From the NCBI GenBank assembly GCA_947471695.1, contig CANIWY010000037.1, positions 1 to 9,818 of the forward strand: DNA of 9,818 bases, written 5' to 3'. The stretch is from Nitrosomonadaceae bacterium (lineage in GTDB: Bacteria > Pseudomonadota > Gammaproteobacteria > Burkholderiales > Nitrosomonadaceae). The translations under genes and the position numbers were made by a program. A model generated the notes under the pieces. It was not told where the DNA came from, searched no databases, and saw nothing but the letters and a program-made list of their open reading frames with translations. Shown piece after piece: positions 1 to 7,759 of this stretch; positions within the stretch are counted from its first letter, which is position 1, and the number at the start of each line of letters is the position of its first letter.

Positions 1-740
1 ACCGCTAGCAATGCCGCCGCAACGCTGGCATGAACCCGCTCGCCCACATCGTTTCCTGTGATCTTTCCTAACATGGATTTCCGCGACAACCCCGCCAATA
101 CTGGCACGCCCATATCTATAAAGTGGCCAAGATGGCGCAGCAGCTCAAGATTGTGCTCCAGCGTTTTTCCAAAACCAAAACCCGGATCGATTACCAACCT
201 CTCCAACGAAATTCCTGCCGCTTGCGCTGCGTTCAAGCGTAGCTGCAGAAAATCTTTTACATCAGTCACCACATCATCACAATACCGAGGGTTAGTCTGC
301 ATGTTGCGCGGCTCGCCTTGCATATGCATGAGGCATGCCGCCACATTTTCTGCTGCAACCACTTCCATCGCACCCGCTGCTCGCAGTGCATTGACATCAT
401 TAATCATGACAGCACCGGACTGTATCGCTGCAAGCATGACTTCCGGTTTTGAGGTGTCTACTGAAACGGGAATGCCTCTACTGGCAAGGGCCTGCACCAC
501 CGGAATAACGCGGCGCAACTCTTCATCCGCACTTACCGAAGCGCTGCCAGGACGGGTCGACTCACCGCCGATATCCAGCATATCAGCCCCCTCTTCAATT
601 AAACGTGCGGCGTGGCAGATTGCACTCTCTGTCCAGGCATATAGACCGCCATCTGAAAAAGAATCTGGAGTGACATTAATGACTCCCATGATGATGGGAT
701 GTCGTAGAGAAAGGCTGAATTTACCGCACTGAAGAGACAA
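1..740 (-). CDS. folP: Dihydropteroate synthase (3' end beyond window)
   Basis: Condenses 6-hydroxymethyl-7,8-dihydropterin diphosphate with p-aminobenzoate to give dihydropteroate in cytosolic folate synthesis; the family is the sulfonamide target. About 246 residues are visible. With the TTG at 738-740 as start, the signatures are NVTPDSFSDGG (22-32), GGESTRPG (58-65), VDTSKPEV with D95, INDVNALR with N114, DPGFGFGKT from D185, and LSRKS with K221. D185 and K221 fall at the E. coli numbers, and D95 and N114 are one residue off, so the TTG start gives the right length. Roughly 30 C-terminal residues, including the conserved RVHD-type segment, lie beyond the window. The start is uncertain: there is no Shine-Dalgarno sequence before the TTG, and the only upstream in-frame ATG (768-770) is followed by an in-frame TGA (759-761). 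The first internal ATG would remove strand beta-1. The gene follows ftsH, as in E. coli, but a terminator-like hairpin separates the two. Product certain; start tentative. Confidence 0.95.
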   Translation of the reverse strand, partial: MSLQCGKFSLSLRHPIIMGVINVTPDSFSDGGLYAWTESAICHAARLIEEGADMLDIGGESTRPGSASVSADEELRRVIPVVQALASRGIPVSVDTSKPEVMLAAIQSGAVMINDVNALRAAGAMEVVAAENVAACLMHMQGEPRNMQTNPRYCDDVVTDVKDFLQLRLNAAQAAGISLERLVIDPGFGFGKTLEHNLELLRHLGHFIDMGVPVLAGLSRKSMLGKITGNDVGERVHASVAAALLA

Positions 741-779
741 GAGTGTATGAACTGAAGATCAAGAACTCATGGTTTAAAT

Positions 780-811
780 AAACAATGCGAGCATTAAAGC
801 TCGCATTGTTT
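780..811 (-). terminator. Intrinsic terminator-like hairpin between ftsH and folP
   Basis: The arms 780-792 and 799-811 are perfect 13-base inverted repeats around a 6-base loop (793-798). The inner six pairs next to the loop are GC-rich (gcgagc/gctcgc) and the outer pairs are A/T-rich. Read on the minus strand, the right arm runs into TTGTTTATTTAAA, a usable U-rich tail. On the plus strand the tail is only TTTT. It begins 34 bases after the ftsH stop codon, so it most likely ends or attenuates ftsH transcripts before folP. Confidence 0.75.
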
Positions 812-844
812 TCCGTTCCTTACTGACGACCTGGTAACCCTTAC

Positions 845-2749
845 CTACACTTCCTGCGCCGGTGTCGTCGCTGCTGTCGGTGTTGCTGGCGCTGCTGGAG
901 GGGTATCATCCTTTGATGTCGACACCGCCTTAGAGGGCTTGGGTGGGCGTGGGGCACGTCCCTCCATAATGTCACCAATCTGGTCTGAATCTATAGTCTC
1001 CCACTCCAACAATGCTTGGGTCATTGCCTCAATCTTTTCACGATTCTCCTCAATCAACTTACGCGCCAACGTATACTGCTGGTCAATAATACGGCGGATC
1101 TCTACATCCACCTGCTGCATGGTAGCTTCGCTCACGTTCTTATGCGTCGTGACAGACCGACCAAGAAAGACCTCCCCCTCATTCTCACCGTAGACCATCG
1201 GCCCTAGAGAGTCTGACATGCCCCATTGGGTAACCATGCTCCGAGCCATTTTGGTTGCGCGCTCAAAGTCATTAGACGCACCAGTCGTCATCTGTCCCAT
1301 GAACACCTCTTCAGCAATACGCCCCCCAAACAGTACCGCAATAGTCTGCAAAAGCTCTTCCCGATCCATGCTATAGCGATCCTCGGTCGGAAGCTGCATT
1401 GTCACGCCTAGAGCTCGCCCACGGGGAATGATCGTCACTTTATGCACACGGTCAACTTTTGGAAGAAGCTGTGCCACTACGGCGTGACCAGACTCATGGT
1501 AGGCCGTATTGCGGCGTTCGCGCTCAGGCATCACCATTGACCGCCTCTCAGCGCCCATGAAAATCTTATCCTTAGCGCGCTCAAAGTCTTCCATATCTAC
1601 CAATCGCTTACTACCGCGCGCCGCAAAGAGTGCAGCCTCATTTACTAGGTTAGCGAGATCCGCACCTGACATTCCCGGCGTACCGCGTGCAAGAATTTCT
1701 GAACGCACATCAGGCGCAATTGGAACTTTGCGCATGTGTACATTGAGTATCTGCTCGCGCCCACGTATATCCGGCAACGGAACCGTCACCTGCCGATCAA
1801 AGCGCCCCGGCCGTAACAATGCCGGGTCAAGCACATCTGGACGATTGGTAGCGGCGATCACAATCACGCCAACAGCTGCCTCAAACCCATCCATCTCAAC
1901 CAGCAACTGGTTTAACGTCTGTTCCCGTTCATCGTTACCGCCGCCCATCCCCGCGCCACGTTGACGACCAACGGCATCAATCTCATCAATAAAGATGATG
2001 CAGGGTGACTGCTTTTTAGCTTGTTCGAACATGTCTCGTACGCGCGCAGCTCCCACACCAACGAACATCTCTACAAAATCGGATCCGGAAATGCTGAAGA
2101 ACGGAACCTTGGCCTCGCCTGCAATTGCACGGGCCAAAAGGGTTTTACCAGTCCCTGGATTACCCACCATCAGCACTCCGCGAGGGATGCGTCCCCCTAG
2201 CTTTTGGAACTTAGTTGGCTCACGCAGGAAGTCGACCAGTTCAGATACTTCCTCTTTAGCCTCCTCGCAACCAGCAACATCGGCGAAGGTCACGGTATTG
2301 GTGTTCTCATCCAGCATCCGAGCCTTACTCTTTCCAAATGAAAATGCGCCACCACTCCTTCCTCCACCTTGCATCTGACGCATGAAGAAGATCCACACGC
2401 CGATCAGTAGCAACATTGGAAACCAAGAGACGAATATGTTCATCAGCAGCGACGGCTCTTCTTCCGGCTTTGCATCAACAACGACACCAGCCTTAAGTAA
2501 GTCGCTTACCATCCAGGGGTCAGAAGGAGTGTAGGTGGTAAAGCGCCTACCATCGGCCTTTGTACCTTTTAGCGTACGCCCCTCAATGGTCACCTTGGCG
2601 ATCCTTCCCTGCTTCACCTCGTCGATGAATTGAGAATACTCCATCGTCGATTGAGTTGTTGTCTGGCGCGTGCTGAACTGGTTGAACACAGTCATCAATA
2701 CCAGCGCGATCACTAGCCAGATGGCCATGTTTTTAATAAGATTGTTCAA
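845..2749 (-). CDS. ftsH: ATP-dependent zinc metalloprotease FtsH
   Basis: Inner-membrane AAA+ protease, hexameric in the family, that degrades misfolded membrane proteins and regulatory substrates. The 634 residues match the family length. Order: transmembrane helix 1 (about 8-24), periplasmic domain, helix 2 (about 101-123), then the AAA+ module with Walker A GNPGTGKT (196-203), pore motif FVGVG (229-233), Walker B IIFIDE (251-256) and second region of homology with R313 and R316. The protease domain has HESGH (418-422) and the probable third zinc ligand D494. The C-terminal tail after about residue 600 is rich in Pro, Ala and Thr and probably disordered. Walker A has Asn197 where most family members have Pro; the catalytic Gly-Lys-Thr is intact. 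The start is TTG (2747-2749) with AAGGAG five bases upstream. The ATG seven codons later has no such site, and the longer N-terminus matches the family. It follows rlmE, as in E. coli. Confidence 0.98.
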   Translation of the reverse strand: MNNLIKNMAIWLVIALVLMTVFNQFSTRQTTTQSTMEYSQFIDEVKQGRIAKVTIEGRTLKGTKADGRRFTTYTPSDPWMVSDLLKAGVVVDAKPEEEPSLLMNIFVSWFPMLLLIGVWIFFMRQMQGGGRSGGAFSFGKSKARMLDENTNTVTFADVAGCEEAKEEVSELVDFLREPTKFQKLGGRIPRGVLMVGNPGTGKTLLARAIAGEAKVPFFSISGSDFVEMFVGVGAARVRDMFEQAKKQSPCIIFIDEIDAVGRQRGAGMGGGNDEREQTLNQLLVEMDGFEAAVGVIVIAATNRPDVLDPALLRPGRFDRQVTVPLPDIRGREQILNVHMRKVPIAPDVRSEILARGTPGMSGADLANLVNEAALFAARGSKRLVDMEDFERAKDKIFMGAERRSMVMPERERRNTAYHESGHAVVAQLLPKVDRVHKVTIIPRGRALGVTMQLPTEDRYSMDREELLQTIAVLFGGRIAEEVFMGQMTTGASNDFERATKMARSMVTQWGMSDSLGPMVYGENEGEVFLGRSVTTHKNVSEATMQQVDVEIRRIIDQQYTLARKLIEENREKIEAMTQALLEWETIDSDQIGDIMEGRAPRPPKPSKAVSTSKDDTPPAAPATPTAATTPAQEV

Positions 2750-2754
2750 GGTAA

Positions 2755-2760
2755 CTCCTT
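2755..2760 (-). promoter_or_regulatory. Shine-Dalgarno site fixing the ftsH TTG start
   Basis: The minus strand reads AAGGAG, five bases before the TTG at 2747-2749. It is one of the two clearest ribosome binding sites in the window and decides the TTG start over the ATG at codon 8, which would be 26 bases away. Confidence 0.8.
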
Positions 2761-2813
2761 GGCTTGCGCCGTCAAAATCTTACAAGAATTTCAATTCTAA
2801 TCCCATTTTTGAA

Positions 2814-2822
2814 TTTATAACA
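2814..2822 (-). promoter_or_regulatory. Candidate extended -10 promoter for ftsH
   Basis: In the 131-base gap between rlmE and ftsH the minus strand reads TGTTATAAA, which fits an extended -10 element (TGn followed by TATAAA, five of six matches to TATAAT). No good -35 hexamer lies 16-18 bases upstream. Transcription would start near 2807, about 58 bases before the ftsH start. I looked for a heat-shock (sigma32) pattern, known upstream of ftsH in E. coli, and saw no convincing CCCCAT-type -10 element. Confidence 0.35.
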
Positions 2823-2880
2823 GGATGAATTGTGCGTGATTCGGGCCTTATTTCACTTGCTGGACGGCCCTTTCTATCCG

Positions 2881-3525
2881 TTATACGTCTAAAATTAGCA
2901 GCTTCTTTTCTCGTTTCCCCAACCCGAGCAAATACATTTCGCTACTTCGACCCCGAGACGCTTCTGGCTTACGCGTTAATACTTGTTTGAATGTGGCACG
3001 CATGGCAAGCAAGAACTGCTCAAAACCTGAGCCCTGGAATACTTTGACGAGAAAACTGCCGCCAGAGTTCAATCGCTCCACAGAGAATTCCAATGCTAGT
3101 TCAGCCAAGTAGATGCTACGAGCTTGGTCGCTCATGTTTATGCCACTTATATTGGGGGACATATCCGAGATTACAAGATCAACCGGGCAGTCTCCCAGGC
3201 AAATCTCCAATTCGGCCAGCACTTCCGCCTCCCTGAAATCCCCTTGGATAAAAAATACACCCGGCAGAGCCGCCATCTCTAGCAAATCAAGAGCGATTAC
3301 CCTCCCCTTCCTGCCTACCTTCTCTGATGCCACCTGAGACCACCCCCCCGGTGCCGCACCCAGATCCACCACCACCATTCCGGGCTTGAGTAAACGGTCC
3401 CGCTCGGCAATCTCCATTAACTTGTAGGCAGACCGTGATCGGTAACCCTCTTTTCTCGCCTGCTTGACGAAAAAATCGTTCACGTGCTCTCTCATCCAAG
3501 CCTTACTGGTTTTGGCGCGTTTCAT
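2881..3525 (-). CDS. rlmE: 23S rRNA (uridine-2'-O)-methyltransferase RlmE
   Basis: S-adenosylmethionine-dependent methyltransferase (FtsJ/RrmJ family). In E. coli it methylates the 2'-OH of U2552 in the A loop of 23S rRNA during late 50S assembly. The 214 residues match the family. Visible features: the SAM-binding motif VDLGAAPGGWSQ (53-64) and the K-D-K-E catalytic tetrad at K35 (RSAYKL), D121 (SDMSPN), K161 (LVKVFQG) and E196 (SSEMYLL). The N-terminus is basic, as expected for an RNA-binding enzyme. The ATG at 3523-3525 gives the normal N-terminus, but no Shine-Dalgarno sequence precedes it. It diverges from yhbY, with only 30 bases between the two start codons, and is followed by ftsH after 131 bases. 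The order matches E. coli. Product and start are secure; promoter not identified. Confidence 0.97.
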   Translation of the reverse strand: MKRAKTSKAWMREHVNDFFVKQARKEGYRSRSAYKLMEIAERDRLLKPGMVVVDLGAAPGGWSQVASEKVGRKGRVIALDLLEMAALPGVFFIQGDFREAEVLAELEICLGDCPVDLVISDMSPNISGINMSDQARSIYLAELALEFSVERLNSGGSFLVKVFQGSGFEQFLLAMRATFKQVLTRKPEASRGRSSEMYLLGLGKREKKLLILDV

Positions 3526-3555
3526 CGCGTAAAATGATTAATTCTGGAAAATTCC

Positions 3556-3906
3556 ATGCTTGCCCTTACCCTCACTCATCGTCACGCTCTACGAGCGCTT
3601 GCCCATTCCCTAAGCCCAGTTGTCATGATAGGCGAAGCTGGTTTATCGGAAAATGTTATCAACGAACTGGATCGGGGGCTCAGAAGTCACGAGCTCATTA
3701 AAGTCAAAGTACTCGACGGTGACCGGAAAGTGCGAGGAGTTCTGATTGAGGAGATCTGTCAACGCCTTGATGCCGCCCCGGTTCAGCACATCGGTAAGAT
3801 ACTGGTGATTTACCGCCCCAAACCAGAGGAGGTCACAAAAACCACCACCGCCAAGTTCCGAAAAAAACGTGAGCCACGTCGACTCAAGCGCAGCTTCCAG
3901 GGTTAA
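3556..3906 (+). CDS. yhbY: YhbY family CRM-domain RNA-binding protein
   Basis: Small protein of 116 residues, close to a single CRM (chloroplast RNA splicing and ribosome maturation) domain. E. coli YhbY associates with pre-50S ribosomal particles. The signature is PVVMIGEAGLSENV (about 21-34), with the GxxG-type loop GEAG, followed by ELDRGLRSHELIKVKV and the closing strand IGKILVIYRPK (about 79-89). The last 25-30 residues form a Lys/Arg-rich extension beyond the E. coli protein's end, probably for RNA contact. The ATG at 3556 has a weak GGAA seven or so bases upstream. It is the only plus-strand gene here, divergent from rlmE and convergent with greA (23 bases between stop codons), the same arrangement as in E. 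coli. Family assignment is secure; the exact function is less so. Confidence 0.95.
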   Translation: MLALTLTHRHALRALAHSLSPVVMIGEAGLSENVINELDRGLRSHELIKVKVLDGDRKVRGVLIEEICQRLDAAPVQHIGKILVIYRPKPEEVTKTTTAKFRKKREPRRLKRSFQG

Positions 3907-3929
3907 AGCTGGAACCGTCTCATTGCAAG

Positions 3930-4406
3930 TTAAATATACTTCACATCAAGGATCTCGTACTCTCGCACCCCGCCCGGCGCGAACACTTCCGCCACGTCAC
4001 CGGAATATTTGCCGATTAAGGCGCGGGAGATTGGAGAGCTAATGGAAATTTTTCCCTGCTTGATGTCGGCCTCGTCGTCACCAACAATCTGGTAGGTCAC
4101 CACCGTTCCAGCGGCCATATCTTCCAAGTCAATGGTAGCACCAAACACACAAGCACCATCAGCATCGAGTAGTGCTGGGTTAATGACCTGGGCATTGGAA
4201 ATCTTACCCTCCAGTTCGGCAATACGACCTTCAACAAAACTTTGCCGCTCCTTGGCTGCATCGTACTCCGCATTCTCAGAAAGATCGCCATGGGAACGGG
4301 CCTCTGCGATAGCTGCAATTACAGCAGGACGCTGCACGGTTTTCATTTCGTGCAGCTCAGCACGCAGCCTTTCTGCACCGATCACTGTCAATGGAATTGT
4401 ACCCAT
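3930..4406 (-). CDS. greA: Transcript cleavage factor GreA
   Basis: Binds the RNA polymerase secondary channel and stimulates cleavage of backtracked transcripts, rescuing arrested complexes. From the ATG at 4404-4406 the protein has 158 residues, the usual GreA length. The N-terminal coiled coil (about 1-75) carries the acidic tip GDLSENAEYDAAKERQ, with D41 and E44 at the E. coli GreA positions that coordinate Mg2+ in the polymerase active site. The C-terminal FKBP-like domain (about 80-158) contains SPISRALIGK and ends YEILDVKYI. The frame is open 18 codons further upstream (TTG at 4460, ATG at 4421), but a purine-rich AGGGTGG sits just before the 4406 ATG and the shorter form has the standard start. 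It lies 137 bases after carB and may share its transcript, as reported for the carA-carB-greA operon of Pseudomonas aeruginosa; no strong terminator or promoter was seen in the gap. Confidence 0.97.
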   Translation of the reverse strand: MGTIPLTVIGAERLRAELHEMKTVQRPAVIAAIAEARSHGDLSENAEYDAAKERQSFVEGRIAELEGKISNAQVINPALLDADGACVFGATIDLEDMAAGTVVTYQIVGDDEADIKQGKISISSPISRALIGKYSGDVAEVFAPGGVREYEILDVKYI

Positions 4407-4543
4407 GTCCCACCCTCTCATATTCAATTTTATCTCGCGATTTCTCGCAAGGGAAAACAAAGCTCAATCTTATAAATCAAGACTGGAAAGTTCACAGCCT
4501 TATGATGAAACTATACTAAGCAACAACCCCCTTATTACCCCTC

Positions 4544-7500
4544 TCACCCAGCTGCATCTAGTTGTGCATGCAGCCCCTGTAAGCCATATGCCTGAAGTTC
4601 CTTCATATTTGCTATGCCGACGCAAGCAGCACGCGCACCAGCCAGAGTGGTGTAATACGTTACCCTTGCCTGCAATACCGCATTGCGGATCGAGTATGAA
4701 TCCTGAATAGCACTACGCTTGTCTTCCACAGTATTGATGATGAGGTTCATCTCACCATTTTTGATCATGTCTACAATATGTGGCCGCCCCTCTGTGACCT
4801 TATTAACTGGGGTCACTGCCAGTCCCGCTGCTGCCAGTCCCGTTGCAGTGCCACGAGTAGCATAAAGTGTGAATCCCAAATTCACAAGATCGCGGGCAAT
4901 TTCTACCACACGCGCCTTGTCTGATTGACGTACGCTAATGAATACCTTTCCTGTCGCAGGCAACTTCACCCCCGCAGCCAGTTGCGACTTAACGAATGCC
5001 TCAGCAAACGTTCTCCCCATTCCCATGGCCTCGCCGGTAGATTTCATTTCGGGTCCAAGTATGGTGTCTACGCCCGGAAACTTGATGAACGGAAATACGG
5101 CCTCCTTCACCGAGTAATAGGGGGGGATTACCTCCTTAGTTACACCTTGAAGAGCCAGGGACACGCCAGCCATACATCGTGCGGAAATTTTTGCTAGCTG
5201 CAGCCCGGTGGCCTTGGACACAAAAGGTACAGTACGAGATGCCCTGGGATTTACTTCTAGTACGTAGACAGTATCTCCTTGAATCGCGAACTGCACATTC
5301 ATCAACCCCACCACTCTGAGCGCCCGTGCCATCGCTTCAGTTTGCCGCCGTAGTTCATTCTGTATGGAGGGTGACAAACTGAAAGGGGGAAGTGAACAAG
5401 CTGAATCACCAGAGTGAACGCCGGCCTGTTCGATATGCTCCATGATGCCGCCAATCAAGACGGCCTCACCATCGCAGATTGCGTCTACATCTACCTCAAT
5501 GGCGTCGTTGAGAAAGCGGTCCAGCAATACTGGCGAGTCATTTGATACTTTTACTGCCTCTCGCATGTAGCGTTCCAGATCTCGTTGCTCATGAACGATC
5601 TCCATGGCCCGTCCACCCAGTACATAACTAGGACGCACTACCAGCGGATAACCAATCTCGTTGGCAGCAGCAAGAGCAGCCTCGGGATTACGTGCGGTGC
5701 GATTGGATGGTTGCTTCAGCCCAAGCTCTTGCAACATTTTCTGAAAGCGCTCTCGATCCTCAGCGCAATCTATCATGTCCGGACTGGTCCCGATGATGGG
5801 GACCCCATTTGCAGCAAGATCCCGCGCGAGCTTCAGTGGTGTCTGACCGCCATATTGCACAATCACGCCAAAAGGTTTTTCTATCGCGACGATCTCGAGT
5901 ACGTCTTCCAGCGTCAGCGGTTCAAAATATAACCTGTCAGAAGTATCATAATCGGTTGAAACGGTCTCTGGATTACAGTTGACCATGATGGTCTCAAAGC
6001 CATCCTCTCGCAAAACCAACGCGGCATGGACACAGCAATAATCAAACTCAATACCCTGTCCGATGCGGTTAGGACCTCCTCCCAGCACCATAATTTTCTT
6101 TCTATCGGTGGGCAGAGACTCACACTCTTCTTCATAAGTCGAATACATATAGGCGGTGCGGGTGGAAAATTCAGCAGCACAGGTGTCCACACGCTTATAT
6201 ACCGGGTGTAGCTTGAGTTGATGTCGCTTGTTACGCACCGCTGTCTGACTTGTGTTTAACAGTTTGGCTAAGCGCAGGTCAGAGAAGCCGCTGCGCTTTA
6301 ATTTTCGCAGCGCATCGAGATCAAGCCCGTCCAGAGTCTCTCCTGCAAGAGCCCTCTCTTGCTTTACCAGATCTTCAATTTGCGACAGAAACCAGGGGTC
6401 AATATGTGTCAGGTTATGAATCTCAGAGAATGTCATTCCACAACGAAATGCATCAGCCACATACCAGATACGGTCAGGACCTGGGTCCCCCAGCTCGGTT
6501 TCAATCATGCCGATATCGGTGGTCTTCTCATCCAAACCATCGACCCCGGTTTCTAGTCCACGCAAGGCCTTTTGTAACGACTCCTGAAAAGTACGGCCGA
6601 TGGCCATTACTTCTCCCACCGATTTCATCTGGGTGGTCAGCCGATCATCGGCCTGGGGAAATTTCTCGAAAGCAAAACGTGGCACCTTGGTAACCACATA
6701 ATCGATAGTCGGCTCAAATGAAGCAGGGGTCATGCCCCCGGTAATATCGTTCCTGAGCTCATCCAGCGTATAACCCACCGCGAGCTTGGTCGCGATCTTT
6801 GCAATAGGGAACCCTGTCGCTTTCGACGCCAAGGCAGAGGAACGGGATACCCGTGGATTCATTTCAATTACCAACATTCGGCCGTCTTGTGGGCTGATGG
6901 CAAACTGCACATTGGAACCTCCTGTTTCCACACCGATCTCACGCAACACCGCGATCGATGCATTGCGCATGATCTGATACTCCTTATCGGTCAGCGTTTG
7001 AGCTGGGGCAACAGTGATGGAGTCACCGGTATGCACCCCCATCGGGTCCAGATTCTCGATGGCGCAAATGATGATGCAGTTATCCTCCTTATCACGCACC
7101 ACCTCCATCTCGAACTCTTTCCATCCGATGACGGACTCTTCGATCAATAGCTCCTTAGTGGGAGAGGCCTCTAGCCCGCGCTCACAAATATCGAGGAATT
7201 CCTTGCGATTATAGGCAATACCGCCACCACTTCCGCCCATAGTAAATGATGGGCGGATGATGGCAGGATAGCCGACCATTGCCTGCACCTGAAGCGCCTC
7301 CTCCAGGCTATGAGCGATTGCGGAGCGGGCCGAACTCAGTCCGATCCTGGTCATTGCCTGCTTAAATTTTTCCCGATCTTCAGCCTTGTCGATGGCCTCA
7401 CGTGATGCTCCGATTAATTCCACAGCATACTTCTCAAGCACACCATGCTTGGCTAAGTCGAGCGCACAGTTCAGCGCTGTCTGCCCCCCCATGGTCGGCA

Positions 7501-7759
7501 ACAAGGCATCGGGGCGTTCGATCGCGATAATTTTCTCTAACATCGGCCAGGTAATCGGCTCGATGTAAGTTACATCGGCCATCTCTGGATCGGTCATGAT
7601 GGTGGCTGGATTCGAATTCACTAGAATGACGCGGTATCCCTCCTCACGCAGCGCTGTGCAGGCCTGCGCGCCGGAATAATCAAACTCGCACGCCTGCCCA
7701 ATGATGATGGGCCCTGCGCCAATAATGAGGATGGATTTTATGTCGGTACGTTTAGGCAT
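4544..7759 (-). CDS. carB: Carbamoyl phosphate synthetase large subunit
   Basis: Makes carbamoyl phosphate from bicarbonate, two ATP and ammonia channelled from CarA; it feeds pyrimidine and arginine synthesis in the cytosol. The 1071 residues are full length (E. coli 1073). Two homologous ATP-grasp halves are visible: the carboxyphosphate half (about 1-400) with R129, R169 (AIIRPSF) and E299/N301 (IEMNPR), and the carbamoyl-phosphate half (about 555-935) with GGGPNRIGQGIEFDY, VVRPSYVLGG and LEVNPRASR. An oligomerisation region lies between them. The C-terminal MGS-like allosteric domain (about 937-1071) keeps ATRGTAT, NKVTEGRPH and LIINT, which match E. coli UMP/IMP-site segments, so nucleotide control is likely. 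The start is ATG 7757-7759, giving the standard MPKRTDIKSILIIGAGPI N-terminus, but no clear Shine-Dalgarno sequence precedes it. carA ends 57 bases upstream, so cotranscription is expected. Confidence 0.99.
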   Translation of the reverse strand: MPKRTDIKSILIIGAGPIIIGQACEFDYSGAQACTALREEGYRVILVNSNPATIMTDPEMADVTYIEPITWPMLEKIIAIERPDALLPTMGGQTALNCALDLAKHGVLEKYAVELIGASREAIDKAEDREKFKQAMTRIGLSSARSAIAHSLEEALQVQAMVGYPAIIRPSFTMGGSGGGIAYNRKEFLDICERGLEASPTKELLIEESVIGWKEFEMEVVRDKEDNCIIICAIENLDPMGVHTGDSITVAPAQTLTDKEYQIMRNASIAVLREIGVETGGSNVQFAISPQDGRMLVIEMNPRVSRSSALASKATGFPIAKIATKLAVGYTLDELRNDITGGMTPASFEPTIDYVVTKVPRFAFEKFPQADDRLTTQMKSVGEVMAIGRTFQESLQKALRGLETGVDGLDEKTTDIGMIETELGDPGPDRIWYVADAFRCGMTFSEIHNLTHIDPWFLSQIEDLVKQERALAGETLDGLDLDALRKLKRSGFSDLRLAKLLNTSQTAVRNKRHQLKLHPVYKRVDTCAAEFSTRTAYMYSTYEEECESLPTDRKKIMVLGGGPNRIGQGIEFDYCCVHAALVLREDGFETIMVNCNPETVSTDYDTSDRLYFEPLTLEDVLEIVAIEKPFGVIVQYGGQTPLKLARDLAANGVPIIGTSPDMIDCAEDRERFQKMLQELGLKQPSNRTARNPEAALAAANEIGYPLVVRPSYVLGGRAMEIVHEQRDLERYMREAVKVSNDSPVLLDRFLNDAIEVDVDAICDGEAVLIGGIMEHIEQAGVHSGDSACSLPPFSLSPSIQNELRRQTEAMARALRVVGLMNVQFAIQGDTVYVLEVNPRASRTVPFVSKATGLQLAKISARCMAGVSLALQGVTKEVIPPYYSVKEAVFPFIKFPGVDTILGPEMKSTGEAMGMGRTFAEAFVKSQLAAGVKLPATGKVFISVRQSDKARVVEIARDLVNLGFTLYATRGTATGLAAAGLAVTPVNKVTEGRPHIVDMIKNGEMNLIINTVEDKRSAIQDSYSIRNAVLQARVTYYTTLAGARAACVGIANMKELQAYGLQGLHAQLDAAG

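Noticed and set aside
58..732. Long plus-strand open frame (224 codons) opposite folP
   Set aside because: It lies wholly antisense to a confidently identified FolP frame, has Ser/Arg-rich low-information composition typical of a shadow frame, and no ribosome binding site or family motif.
1509..1964. Plus-strand open frame of 151 codons opposite ftsH
   Set aside because: It overlaps the conserved AAA+ region of FtsH on the other strand; composition is Arg/Ser-rich and nothing recognisable is encoded.
3891..3914. Small inverted repeats at the yhbY-greA convergent ends (TTCCAG/CTGGAA and CAGCTT/AAGCTG)
   Set aside because: They are mutually exclusive 6-bp stems, partly inside the yhbY coding end, with no T-run on either strand, so not a convincing bidirectional terminator.
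4458..4482. Possible greA -10 element (TATAAG on the minus strand) in the carB-greA gap
   Set aside because: No acceptable -35 element at 16-18 bases; the A/T-rich gap gives such hexamers easily.
4132..4710. Plus-strand open frame of 192 codons across greA, the gap and the carB end
   Set aside because: It spans two well-supported opposite genes, has no recognisable domain, and its greA and carB parts are reverse-complement shadows.
6250..6693. Plus-strand open frame of 147 codons opposite carB
   Set aside because: Antisense to the conserved CarB region with no motif or start signal.
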